From assembly GCF_014646095.1 (NCBI RefSeq), contig NZ_BMMU01000005.1, positions 51,005 to 115,004 on the forward strand: a stretch of 64,000 bases of DNA, in the 5' to 3' direction. The DNA is from Streptomyces lacrimifluminis. Its GTDB lineage: Bacteria; Actinomycetota; Actinomycetes; Streptomycetales; Streptomycetaceae. The translations under genes and the position numbers were made by a program. Position 1 is the stretch's first letter. Each line of letters starts with the position of its first letter. Below are positions 7,955 to 15,912 of this stretch, piece after piece. The notes under the pieces were generated by a model. That model made no database searches and was not told where the DNA came from. It worked only from the letters and a program-made list of their open reading frames with translations.

Positions 7955-8770
7955 TCACTTCCCCCCTTTCTCTCCGCCACGGGGCGTGCGCCTCGGCAGC
8001 GGCTCGGTTCTCGACGGCACCGGCGGTGGGCCGGCGGCCGGCGTACGGCCAGGGGTGACACGTGGCGCCGTGCTGGGCCGGCCACCGGGGACGGTCGGGG
8101 TTTCCCAGCGGAGGAACCCGAGCGTCTGCATACGGATCAGGTCCAGCGTCACGGCGTACAGCCCGCGCCCCAGTGCGAAGGCGATGTCCCGGGCCGTACG
8201 GCGCCCGTTGACCTGGTTCAGAATGTCCTCGTGCCGACCGGACAGCGGCCCCTCCACAACCCCCATACCCGGTACGGGGCGCACGCGGACCAGCTCGCCC
8301 GGGGGTCCCCACAGGCGGCTGAGCAGCGAGATGCGCCGCGTTGTCTCGGCGGTCAACTGCCGTGGCTCCACGCCCGGTCGGGCGAGGAGTGCCGGCTCCG
8401 GGTCGCCCAGCTCCCAACTGCCCGGCGCGCCCAGCGATAGGGCGAAGGCCGCGTCGAACACGGCGGCCGCGCAGACGACTTCGAGTTCGGCGGCGCCCAC
8501 CAGGCCGTCGGCGACCAGGCGTTCACCGAGCAGGTCCGCGCCGCGCTGCGCGGCGCACGCGGCGAGCCAGTCCTCGTCGCCGATCCGGCCCGAGGTCAGC
8601 AGTGTGGAGGTGGCGGTCGGCGCGCCCGGTGTCTCGATCGCGCCCACCAGTCCGTCGCGCAGGTGGATCGTGCCGCCCGGGGTGCCCGCGACCCGTACCG
8701 TGCCGCTGAATCCCTCCTCGCGCAGTCCCAGCAGCAGGGCGGGCAGATTGCGCGCGGCAGATGCCCTCAT
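7955..8770 (-). CDS. DUF4388/PATAN-like domain protein in Roadblock cluster
   Basis: The N-terminal 90 residues (LPALLLGLREEGFSGTVRVA, then IHLRDGLVGAIETPGAP) match the DUF4388/PATAN type, in which a short beta domain with a phrase like GxIhlrdGxvxxA recurs in bacterial signalling proteins. The middle is helical and the C-terminus is a Pro/Arg-rich unstructured tail. ATG 8770 is used; GTG 8782 is an alternative. It sits between two Roadblock genes on the same strand, so a role in the same signalling complex is likely. Assignment of the domain is from memory of its pattern. Confidence 0.55.
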   Translation of the reverse strand: MRASAARNLPALLLGLREEGFSGTVRVAGTPGGTIHLRDGLVGAIETPGAPTATSTLLTSGRIGDEDWLAACAAQRGADLLGERLVADGLVGAAELEVVCAAAVFDAAFALSLGAPGSWELGDPEPALLARPGVEPRQLTAETTRRISLLSRLWGPPGELVRVRPVPGMGVVEGPLSGRHEDILNQVNGRRTARDIAFALGRGLYAVTLDLIRMQTLGFLRWETPTVPGGRPSTAPRVTPGRTPAAGPPPVPSRTEPLPRRTPRGGEKGGK

Positions 8771-8822
8771 GCACTCACCCACGCTCTCGGGCCGGTCGTA
8801 CGAGTGGTGCCGGCCGGGCCGG

Positions 8823-9188
8823 TCATGCCAGCACCTCGCCGGCCAGGTCGCCCATGCTGCGCGCGGCGAGCGCGAGATTGACCCGCGCCCGGTCGAGTCC
8901 GGCTGTCAGCAGGAGCGGGTCGCCCGCCGGGCGGCCCACGGTGACCAGGACCTGATGGCGTCGCAGACTGGTCGTGACGACGCTCTCCAGCTCGCCCTCG
9001 GCGCCCGCCCGGCCCAGCCGTTCGGCGACGAGGGCGGCGAACTCGGAGCTCTCCGAGCCGTCCCCGGCCTCGGCGGTGTCCCCCGCCACTCCGTAGGTGA
9101 GGCCGGTGACGGCGTCGACTAGGGCGACACCGGTGACGCCGGGGGAGTCGAGGAACCGGGCCAGCGAAGCCTCAACTGCCGTCGACAT
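8823..9188 (-). CDS. Roadblock/LC7-like protein, 121 aa (paralogue of the divergent gene)
   Basis: The start ATG 9188 has AGGGGGAA upstream. Key segments are GVTGVALVDAVTGLTYGVAG near the N-terminus and LDRARVNLALAARSMGDL near the C-terminus. The divergently transcribed gene at 9352 has the same length and the same two landmarks (GALGVALVDYDSGMSLG, LDRSRSNLALARHSL), so they are paralogues sharing one intergenic region. The fold fits a minimal Roadblock/LC7 domain that dimerises. It probably heads the minus-strand cluster 7206-9188. Confidence 0.7.
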   Translation of the reverse strand: MSTAVEASLARFLDSPGVTGVALVDAVTGLTYGVAGDTAEAGDGSESSEFAALVAERLGRAGAEGELESVVTTSLRRHQVLVTVGRPAGDPLLLTAGLDRARVNLALAARSMGDLAGEVLA

Positions 9189-9351
9189 TTCGCCATTCCC
9201 CCTTCGCGTACGACCGCTACGCAGTACTTTGAGCGACAACTTTCGTAACGCACAACAAAGTTGATGTTTTGTGACCCGCAAGTCGCTTGAGTTCGATCGT
9301 AGTTGCACGGACAGCGACCGGTCAGCGTCACTGAGGAATTGGGGCAGCGGA

Positions 9352-9717
9352 ATGAACATCGAGACAGCGCTCAAGGAAGCCATGACCGTGGACGGGGCGC
9401 TCGGAGTGGCGCTCGTCGACTACGACAGCGGTATGTCGCTCGGCACCCTCGGCGGTGGCCCGGGCCTGGACCTTGAGCTCGCGGCGGCGGGCAACACCGA
9501 GGTCGTCCGGGCGAAGATGCGCACGCTGGCCTCGCTGGACATGAACGACAGCATCGAGGACATCCTCATCACGCTGGGCAGGCAGTACCACCTGATCCGC
9601 CCGCTGGCCAGCAGCAAGGGCGCGCTCTTCCTGTACATCGCGCTCGACCGGTCGCGCAGCAACCTGGCGCTGGCCCGGCACAGCCTGAAGAGAATCGAGA
9701 ACGGCCTGGACGTCTGA
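9352..9717 (+). CDS. Roadblock/LC7-like protein, 121 aa
   Basis: ATG 9352 is chosen over an ORF opening at 9271 because a GGGGCAGCGG ribosome site precedes it and the size then equals its divergent paralogue. Sequence landmarks are GVALVDYDSGMSLGTLGGG and ALDRSRSNLALARHSLKRI. The middle differs strongly from the paralogue (DMNDSIEDILITLGRQYHLIR), suggesting specialised surfaces. The intergenic region 9189-9351 should hold both promoters. It ends in the hairpin at 9771-9794, convergent with rsrA. Confidence 0.7.
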   Translation: MNIETALKEAMTVDGALGVALVDYDSGMSLGTLGGGPGLDLELAAAGNTEVVRAKMRTLASLDMNDSIEDILITLGRQYHLIRPLASSKGALFLYIALDRSRSNLALARHSLKRIENGLDV

Positions 9718-9770
9718 GGTTCGCGACCGGGCGGAAGGACCAAGGGAAGAGATCAAGGGAGAAACGACGA

Positions 9771-9794
9771 TCGGCCCCGCTTCCGCGGGGCCGA
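9771..9794. terminator. Hairpin terminator between Roadblock gene and rsrA
   Basis: TCGGCCCCGC (9771-9780) pairs with GCGGGGCCGA (9785-9794) around a TTCC loop. It lies between two convergent genes and probably serves both. Confidence 0.8.
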
Positions 9795-9820
9795 CGGCGT
9801 ACGGCTGTGGTCCGGCCGAG

Positions 9821-10114
9821 TCAGCTCTCGGCAGCCACGTCGTGGTCGGGCACCGCCTGCCCGGAGCGGATCATGTCGAGCCGCCCCATGACCTTGGCGC
9901 GCAGGTCGGCCGGCACGTCGTCCTGACCGCAGCAGCGCTTGACGAGCTTCTTCACGGCCTGTTCGAGCCCGTACTTCTCCAGGCACGGAGAGCACTCCTC
10001 GAAGTGGACCTCGAACTTGGTGCAGTCCGAGTCCGGCATCTCCCGGTCGAGGAACTCGTAGAGATGATCGAGCACTTCACTGCAGTCCGTCTCGTGATGG
10101 TCTCCGCAGCTCAT
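9821..10114 (-). CDS. rsrA: Anti-sigma factor RsrA (redox-sensitive zinc protein)
   Basis: RsrA binds and silences sigma-R in reducing conditions and releases it when disulfides form. The 97-residue protein has the ZAS-family HxxxCxxC motif (H37, C41, C44) with C11 as the usual fourth ligand or redox partner, plus C3, C31 and the C61-C62 pair. The stretch [19 protein letters not shown] is nearly that of S. coelicolor. The C-terminus is about eight residues shorter than I remember for that species. The ATG overlaps the sigR stop (ATGA), so sigma and anti-sigma are made in coupled fashion. Confidence 0.97.
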
Positions 10115-10956
10115 GACCCCGAGCCTTTCGCTTCGTTCGACTCTCCGGCACCGGCCGGGACAAGGCCACGGTCACGGGCGTAGTCCTCGAGCATGCCGCG
10201 CAGCTGACGACGGCCTCGGTGCAGCCGGGACATCACCGTGCCGATGGGTGTCCCCATGATGTCCGCGATCTCCTTGTACGCAAAGCCCTCTACGTCCGCG
10301 AGATACACCGCGATCCGGAATTCCTCCGGAATCGCCTGCAGCGCTTCCTTGACGTCCGAGTCGGGCAGGTGGTCGAGCGCCTGCGACTCGGCGGAGCGCA
10401 GACCGGTCGACATGTGCGACTCGGCACGCGCGAGCTGCCAGTCCTCGATCTCCTCGGCCCCGCTGCGCTGGGGTTCGCGCTGCTTCTTGCGGTACGAGTT
10501 GATGAACGTGTTCGTGAGGATCCGGTACAGCCACGCCTTGAGGTTGGTGCCCTCGCGGAACTGGTGGAAGGACGCGTACGCCTTCGCGTACGTCTCCTGC
10601 ACCAGGTCCTCGGCGTCGGCCGGGTTGCGTGTCATGCGCAGCGCGGCGGAGTACATCTGGTCGAGGAATTCCAGCGCGTCCCGCTCGAAGCGCGCGCTGC
10701 GCTCGGCGGTCGACTCGCTCCTGCCCGGACCCTCGGGCTGCTCCGCCTGGCCGTGTTCGGTCCCTGCGTCGGTCCCAGTGACCGGACCCACCTCCTCCAA
10801 CGACGTGGTGAGACCGAAACCGACCCCACTCGAATCGGAGGATAGACGAACATCGTGTCCGCCCGCCGCCCGAACAGGGGCGGTCTTCGACGCGTGCAGC
10901 ACCGTCCAGTCCAGGTCAGCGCTGCTGCGGCGATTCGGGCAGATGGTCGAACCCAT
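10111..10956 (-). CDS. sigR: ECF sigma factor SigR, including the 55-residue extended isoform
   Basis: Directs the thiol-oxidative stress regulon (thioredoxins, mycothiol enzymes, proteases). Region 2 is visible in [20 protein letters not shown] and the -10 recognition helix area, and region 4 in [19 protein letters not shown] followed by [13 protein letters not shown]. The full ORF from ATG 10956 is 281 residues with AGAGGAAG as ribosome site. The GTG at 10791 gives the shorter 226-residue form. The extension is exactly 55 residues, the size reported for the unstable sigma-R-prime isoform in S. coelicolor that is made from the induced promoter. A perfect sigma-R promoter lies upstream at 11015-11040. 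Confidence 0.97.
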
Positions 10957-11014
10957 GCGGCGGACTTCCTCTCGTACGAACGGTCACCCCACGCTCGTGG
11001 TGTCTGATCCGCAC

Positions 11015-11040
11015 AACAGTGGTCCGCCGCCCGGCATTCC
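11015..11040 (-). promoter_or_regulatory. Sigma-R-dependent promoter of sigR (sigRp2 type)
   Basis: On the minus strand, GGAAT (11040-11036), an 18-base spacer and GTT (11017-11015) match the known consensus exactly. The start of transcription should fall near 11008, about 50 bases before the long-isoform ATG. This is the positive autoregulatory loop. Confidence 0.9.
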
Positions 11041-11046
11041 CGGCCC

Positions 11047-11691
11047 TCACCCGAGTGACGCGACCCACTCCACGACCCGACCGGTGATCACCGCCATCGC
11101 CTCCTCCTGCCCCACGGATGCCCGTTTCGGCACGGCGAAACCATGATCGCCGTACGGCACCTCCACCACCTCGTGATCCCCCGGCGGGAACTCGGCCGGT
11201 TTCCCGAACGGATCGTTGCCGCCCTGGACGACCAGGGTGGGCACCCCGGCCCCGAGCAGTTCGGCGGCCCGCGACTTCTCGGGCCTGCCCGGTGGGTGCA
11301 GCGGGAAGGAGAGCGCGAGCACGGCCAGGGCGCCCAGTTCCCCGGCCGTACGACAGGCCACGCGGGCCCCGGCGCTGCGCCCGCCCGCGATCACCGGCAG
11401 CCCGGGTTGGGCGAGCGCGGGCCAGATTCCCCGCCACCCCACGTCCAGCGTCTTCGGCGCGGGCGCCACCTTCTTCCCGGCCACCCGCCAGGGCTGCTCG
11501 ACGAGCGCCACGGTGACGCCGTGCGCGGGCAGCTCGCCCGCGAGCGCCCGGAGATCGCGCGCCTCGATGCCCCCGCCGGCGCCATGGCCGACGGCGAGGA
11601 CGAATCGGGCCTTCGCGGCCGGATGCCAGGTGACGCGGGCGGTGCCGGCGTCGGTCTCGACGGTCTCGATACGTGTGTCAGAAGGGCTCAC
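11047..11691 (-). CDS. Alpha/beta-hydrolase family protein (KANL3/Tex30-like)
   Basis: A 214-residue single-domain hydrolase. It has VGHGAGGG (oxyanion region), the nucleophile elbow GGRSAGAR, an acid in GGNDPFG and a His in YGDHGFAVPK, so a complete Ser-Asp-His triad. This bacterial branch is often called dienelactone-hydrolase-like; substrates are unknown. The GTG at 11691 is one base after the stop of the SRAP gene, so the two form an operon. Its 3' end abuts the sigR promoter. Confidence 0.8.
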   Translation of the reverse strand: MSPSDTRIETVETDAGTARVTWHPAAKARFVLAVGHGAGGGIEARDLRALAGELPAHGVTVALVEQPWRVAGKKVAPAPKTLDVGWRGIWPALAQPGLPVIAGGRSAGARVACRTAGELGALAVLALSFPLHPPGRPEKSRAAELLGAGVPTLVVQGGNDPFGKPAEFPPGDHEVVEVPYGDHGFAVPKRASVGQEEAMAVITGRVVEWVASLG

Positions 11692-11692
11692 G

Positions 11693-12508
11693 TCAGAAGA
11701 GTGTGCCCTCCTCGGGCCCCTCCAGCTCGGTCAGCAGCTCCGGTCCGTTGTTGCGGACGTTGCTCACGGCCGTGGGGACGGGATAGGCGCGCATCAGCCC
11801 GGTCGGCGGCGGCGCGAGCAGCTCGCGCAGGTCGTCCACGTCGGTACGGGCCGGGTCCAGCCAGGCGTCCCAGCGGTCCGGGGTGAGCATCAGGGGCATC
11901 CGGGGATGGATGTCGGCCAGGGCGCGCGGGCCCTCGGCGGGAGCTGCCGCCAGCGGGGAGGTCTCGGCCTCGGTGGTGATGACCGAGCACGTCACCCACC
12001 AGGCCAGCGGGTGGTCGTCGGGCAGGGTCCGGTCCCGCCAGAACTCGTACAGGCCCGCCATCGCGAAGACCGATCCGTCGGCGGGCGTCACGAAGTACGG
12101 CTGCTTTCGCGGACGCTTCTTCTTCCCCTCGACCTCCAGCTCCCGCTCGCCGGTCCCGGTGACCCACTCGTAGTAGCCGTCGGCGGGCAGGATGCAGCGC
12201 CGGGTGGTGAAGGCACGTCGGAACGAGGGTTTCTCGTGGACCGTCTCCGCGCGCGCGTTGATCATCCGGGCGCTGCCCTCGGGCGTCTTGGCCCAGGACG
12301 GGACGAGCCCCCATCTCAGCTTCCGCAGCTGCCGAACCGGATCCGGATCCTCGGCGTCCTTGAGAGGGCGGTCGAGGACCGCATAGACCTCTTTGGTCGG
12401 GGCCACGTTGTAGTCAGGGGCGAGTGTCTCCTCGGGATCCCACTTCTCGGCCTCAAAGATTCCTGCGAGATCCTCGGGCGCACGACTCGCTGCATACCTA
12501 CCGCACAT
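11693..12508 (-). CDS. SRAP/HMCES-family abasic-site shielding protein (YedK type)
   Basis: The family crosslinks abasic sites in single-stranded DNA through Cys2. ATG 12508 gives MCGRYAAS with Cys at position 2, exposed after Met removal; an ORF start three codons earlier would bury it and is rejected. The conserved downstream motifs are present: NVAPT, RWGLVPSWA, NARAETVHEKPSFR, RCILPADGYYEW and the IHPRMP His motif. The protein has 271 residues with a basic KKKRPRK insert. It is divergent from the M50-like gene with only 50 bases between. Confidence 0.93.
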   Translation of the reverse strand: MCGRYAASRAPEDLAGIFEAEKWDPEETLAPDYNVAPTKEVYAVLDRPLKDAEDPDPVRQLRKLRWGLVPSWAKTPEGSARMINARAETVHEKPSFRRAFTTRRCILPADGYYEWVTGTGERELEVEGKKKRPRKQPYFVTPADGSVFAMAGLYEFWRDRTLPDDHPLAWWVTCSVITTEAETSPLAAAPAEGPRALADIHPRMPLMLTPDRWDAWLDPARTDVDDLRELLAPPPTGLMRAYPVPTAVSNVRNNGPELLTELEGPEEGTLF

Positions 12509-12558
12509 ACGTGCCACACTGCCAGATTCGAAGCGACGCTAGGGAGCCTCCGCCCACA

Positions 12559-13281
12559 ATGGACAGCACCGCATCCACCTCGCTGGCCGGCCTCTGGGAC
12601 GAGATATTCGGCAGCCAGCCCGACCCCGACCTGTGGGTGGTGATCGCGACCCTGGTGGCCGCGCTCGCCGTGATCGTCCCGCACCCGCTGTGGCGCCTCT
12701 CCCGCAACGCGATCACCATCGCGCACGAGGGCGGTCACGGTCTGGTCGCGCTGCTGACCGGCCGCACCCTCACCGGCATCCGCCTGCACTCCGACACCAG
12801 CGGCCTCACCGTCAGCCGGGGCAAGCCGCACGGCCTGGGCATGATCCTCACGGCCGCCTTCGGCTACACCGCTCCCCCGCTGCTCGGCCTCGGCGGCGCC
12901 GCGCTCCTCGGCGCCGGTCACATCACCGCCCTCCTGTGGCTGGCAACGGCGCTGCTGGTGGCGATGCTGGTGATGATCCGCAACGCGTACGGCGCCCTCA
13001 CGGTTTTCGTCTCCGGCGGCACCTTCGTGGCGGTGTCCTGGCTCACCGGCCCCCAGATCCAGGCGGCGTTCGCCTACGCGGTGGTGTGGTTCCTGCTGCT
13101 GGGCGGAGTCCGCCCTGCCTTCGAACTCCAGGCCAAGCGCCGCAGGGGCGGCGCGGGCGACTCGGACGCGGACCAGCTGTCCCGACTGACACATGTCCCG
13201 GCGGGCCTGTGGCTCTTCCTGTTCCACGCGGTGAGCCTGTGCTCGCTGATCGGCGGGGGCAGGTGGCTGCTGGAGGTATGA
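12559..13281 (+). CDS. M50-type membrane metalloprotease-like protein
   Basis: The 240-residue protein has several membrane segments and the zinc motif HEGGH within ITIAHEGGHGLVALLTG, of M50B-type intramembrane proteases. A third ligand is not evident from sequence alone. ATG 12559 is chosen by analogy with the start of the hydrophobic domain and its position after GGGAGCC. Likely a site-2-protease relative or a non-proteolytic homologue; the substrate is unknown. A terminator follows at 13291. Confidence 0.75.
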   Translation: MDSTASTSLAGLWDEIFGSQPDPDLWVVIATLVAALAVIVPHPLWRLSRNAITIAHEGGHGLVALLTGRTLTGIRLHSDTSGLTVSRGKPHGLGMILTAAFGYTAPPLLGLGGAALLGAGHITALLWLATALLVAMLVMIRNAYGALTVFVSGGTFVAVSWLTGPQIQAAFAYAVVWFLLLGGVRPAFELQAKRRRGGAGDSDADQLSRLTHVPAGLWLFLFHAVSLCSLIGGGRWLLEV

Positions 13282-13290
13282 GGCGGGTCG

Positions 13291-13328
13291 CCCCTGTAAC
13301 GCGCCCCGAAGGGGCAGCGTTACAGGGG
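13291..13328 (+). terminator. Hairpin terminator after M50-like gene
   Basis: CCCCTGTAACGC (13291-13302) pairs with GCGTTACAGGGG (13317-13328). The loop itself contains a small GCCCC/GGGGC stem. No T-tract. Confidence 0.8.
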
Positions 13329-13360
13329 AGCGGGGCTGAATCCCTTGTGCGGCTCCGCCG

Positions 13361-13394
13361 CGGGGCGCGACCAGCCACAACGGCGCCGCACCCG
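13361..13394. repeat. Dispersed Streptomyces intergenic repeat, copy 2
   Basis: CGGGGCGCGACCAGCCACAA followed by CGGCGCCGCACCCG matches the element at 2830-2870. It lies just upstream of aroA. Function unknown. Confidence 0.6.
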
Positions 13395-13422
13395 AATAAC
13401 GACCGCGCACTAAAGTAAACCC

Positions 13423-14778
13423 ATGGCCCCGAACCCCGCAGACCCCGCCCTCTGGCCCGCCCCGCACGCGAGCGGAGCCGTCGACGCGACGGTCCACGTG
13501 CCCGGGTCCAAGTCCGTCACCAACCGTGCCCTCGTCCTCGCCGCCCTCGCCTCGGAGCCCGGCTGGCTGCGCCGCCCCCTCCGCTCTCGCGACACCCTCC
13601 TGATGGCAGGCGCCCTGCGCACGATGGGCGTCGGCATCGAGGAGACGGTGTCGTCCAGCTCGACCGTCGCGGGGAGCCCCGACGGTTCCGGCGAGGCCTG
13701 GCGCGTCATCCCCTCCGGCCTGCACGGCCCCGCCACGGTCGACGTCGGCAACGCCGGCACGGTGATGCGCTTCCTGCCCCCGGTCGCCGCCCTCGCCGAC
13801 GGGCCCATCCGCTTCGACGGCGACCCGCGTTCGTACGAGCGTCCGCTCCACGGCGTGATCGACGGCCTGCGCGCCCTCGGCGCCCGCATCGACGACGACG
13901 GCCGCGGCGCACTCCCCCTGACGGTGCACGGCAGCGGCGCCCTGGACGGCGGCCCGGTGTCGATCGACGCGTCCTCGTCCTCGCAGTTCGTGAGCGCCCT
14001 GCTGCTCTCCGCCCCGCGCTTCAACCAGGGCGTGGAGGTCCGCCACACCGGCGCGACCCTGCCCTCGCTCCCCCACATCCGGATGACGGTCGACATGCTG
14101 CGCGCGGTCGGCGCCCAGGTGGACACCCCGGAGTCGGGCGGCGAGCCGAACGTCTGGCGGGTCACGCCAGGGGCGCTGCTCGGCCGGGACCTCACCATCG
14201 AGCCGGACCTCTCCAACGCCCAGCCCTTCCTGGCGGCGGCCCTGGTGACCGGCGGCAAGGTGACGATCCCCGACTGGCCGGCCCGCACCACCCAGCCCGG
14301 CGACCGGCTCCGCGAGATCTTCACGGAGATGGGCGGCTCCTGCGAACTCACCGAGTACGGACTGGAGTTCACGGGCTCCGGCGCGATCCACGGCATCGAC
14401 GTGGACCTGAGCGAGGTCGGCGAGCTGACCCCGGGCATCGCAGCGGTCGCGGCCCTCGCCGACTCCCCCTCCACCCTCACCGGGGTGGCTCATCTGCGCC
14501 TCCACGAGACGGACCGCCTGGCGGCCCTGACCAAGGAGATCAACGAACTCGGCGGCGACGTGACCGAGACGGCCGACGGCCTGCACATCCGCCCGCGCCC
14601 CCTGCACGGCGGCACCTTCCACACGTACGAGGACCACCGCATGGCGACGGCCGGTGCGATCATCGGGCTGGCGGTGGAGGGCGTACGGATCGAGAACGTG
14701 GCGACGACGGCGAAGACCCTCCCGGACTTCCCCGATCTGTGGGCCGGAATGCTCGGGGCCGGAATGCTCGGGAACTGA
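13423..14778 (+). CDS. aroA: 5-enolpyruvylshikimate-3-phosphate synthase
   Basis: Joins shikimate-3-phosphate and phosphoenolpyruvate in the shikimate pathway to aromatic amino acids. Motifs: [50 protein letters not shown] and TYEDHRMA. Length is 451 residues, typical of actinobacterial enzymes. The gene ends with an exact 15-bp tandem duplication (14741-14770) that repeats GAGML in the protein. It is followed after 16 bases by rsgA, so they are co-transcribed. Confidence 0.97.
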   Translation: MAPNPADPALWPAPHASGAVDATVHVPGSKSVTNRALVLAALASEPGWLRRPLRSRDTLLMAGALRTMGVGIEETVSSSSTVAGSPDGSGEAWRVIPSGLHGPATVDVGNAGTVMRFLPPVAALADGPIRFDGDPRSYERPLHGVIDGLRALGARIDDDGRGALPLTVHGSGALDGGPVSIDASSSSQFVSALLLSAPRFNQGVEVRHTGATLPSLPHIRMTVDMLRAVGAQVDTPESGGEPNVWRVTPGALLGRDLTIEPDLSNAQPFLAAALVTGGKVTIPDWPARTTQPGDRLREIFTEMGGSCELTEYGLEFTGSGAIHGIDVDLSEVGELTPGIAAVAALADSPSTLTGVAHLRLHETDRLAALTKEINELGGDVTETADGLHIRPRPLHGGTFHTYEDHRMATAGAIIGLAVEGVRIENVATTAKTLPDFPDLWAGMLGAGMLGN

Positions 14779-14794
14779 CGGGCGGACCGGAATC

Positions 14795-15805
14795 ATGCGC
14801 CGCTACGGCAAGAACACCGACGAGGACGACATCCGCTCCCGCCCGAACCGCAAGGGCAACCGACCTCGTACGAACATCCGCCCGAAGCACGAGGACGCGG
14901 CCGACGGCATGGTCCTCACCGTCGACCGGGGCCGGCTGACCGTCCTGGTCGACGACCGGATCGTCATGGCGATGAAGGCCCGCGAACTGGGCCGCAAGGC
15001 CGCTGTGGTCGGCGACCACGTGGCCGTCATCGGCGACCTCTCCGGCAAGAAGGACACCCTCGCCCGCATCGTCCGCATCGGGGCGCGCACCTCCCTCCTG
15101 CGCCGCACGGCGGACGACGACGACCCCTACGAGCGCGTGGTCGTCGCCAACGCCGACCAGTTGGCCATCGTCACGGCGCTCGCCGACCCGGAGCCCCGCC
15201 CCCGTCTGATCGACCGCTGCCTGGTGGCGGCCTACGCCGGCGGCCTGACCCCGCTCCTGGTCCTGACCAAGTCGGACCTGGCCCCGCCCGACAAGCTCCT
15301 GGAGCTGTACGGCGCCCTGGACATCCCGTACGTGGTCACGAGCCGCCAGGAGCTGGAGAGCGGGGCCGCCGTGGCCCGCGTGCGCGAGCAACTGGACGGC
15401 AAGATCACGGCGTTCGTCGGCCACTCGGGCGTCGGCAAGACGACCCTGGTCAACGCCCTGGTGCCGAACGACCAGCGGCGCTCGACGGGAGTCGTCAACG
15501 CGGTCACGGGCCGGGGCCGCCACACCACCACCTCCGCCCTGGCCCTCCCCCTCTCGGGCGACGCGGGCTGGGTGGTCGACACCCCGGGCGTACGTTCGTT
15601 CGGGCTTCACCATGTCGACCCGTCCCTCGTGATCCACGCCTTCCCCGACCTGGAACCGGGTACGGAGGGCTGCCCGCGCGCGTGCAGTCACGACGAGCCC
15701 GACTGCGCGCTGGACGAGTGGGTGGAGAAGGGGCACGCCGATCCGGCGCGGCTCTACTCCCTGCGCCGGCTGCTGTCGACCAGGGAGCGGACGGAGGGCG
15801 ACTGA
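14795..15805 (+). CDS. rsgA: Ribosome small-subunit biogenesis GTPase RsgA
   Basis: Checks late 30S maturation. The circularly permuted GTPase order is visible: LTKSD (G4) comes before GHSGVGKTTLVNAL (G1), then DTPGVRSFG (G3). It is preceded by an OB-fold-like N-terminus and followed by a zinc segment CPRACSHDEPDC. ATG 14795 is preferred to upstream starts that overlap aroA. 336 residues. Confidence 0.95.
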   Translation: MRRYGKNTDEDDIRSRPNRKGNRPRTNIRPKHEDAADGMVLTVDRGRLTVLVDDRIVMAMKARELGRKAAVVGDHVAVIGDLSGKKDTLARIVRIGARTSLLRRTADDDDPYERVVVANADQLAIVTALADPEPRPRLIDRCLVAAYAGGLTPLLVLTKSDLAPPDKLLELYGALDIPYVVTSRQELESGAAVARVREQLDGKITAFVGHSGVGKTTLVNALVPNDQRRSTGVVNAVTGRGRHTTTSALALPLSGDAGWVVDTPGVRSFGLHHVDPSLVIHAFPDLEPGTEGCPRACSHDEPDCALDEWVEKGHADPARLYSLRRLLSTRERTEGD

Positions 15806-15860
15806 CCTCCGCGTTGTTTGACCGGGGCGGCAGCCGGTAAGTGCATAATCGCACCCAGCC

Positions 15861-15912
15861 GGATCCGGGCGGGACGAAGCAGTCGACGCGGTACACGGGA
15901 GGACAAGACATG
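15861..15912 (+). promoter_or_regulatory. Candidate guanidine-III (ykkC-III-like) riboswitch before the SMR exporter
   Basis: The segment GGACGAAG, then GCGGTAC, CGGG and AGGACAAGAC, immediately before the ATG, resembles in order and spacing the conserved core I remember for class III guanidine riboswitches (GGACGAGG, GUAC, CGG, AGGACAAGAC). The ACGC of 15885-15888 could pair with GCGT just after the start codon as the pseudoknot. The P1 helix is not clearly conserved: the expected CCGG pairing is not seen. The AGGA also acts as ribosome site. A weak promoter-like TTGACC (15818-15823) with CATAAT (15844-15849) lies upstream. Confidence 0.4.

Noticed and set aside
7956..8417. Long reading of the small ORF upstream into the DUF4388-like gene
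   Set aside because: That frame is the shadow of the DUF4388-like gene and has poor third-position GC.
10111..10791. Only the short 226-residue SigR as the gene product
   Set aside because: The ORF continues 55 codons upstream to an ATG with a good ribosome site directly below a sigma-R promoter, matching a known isoform.
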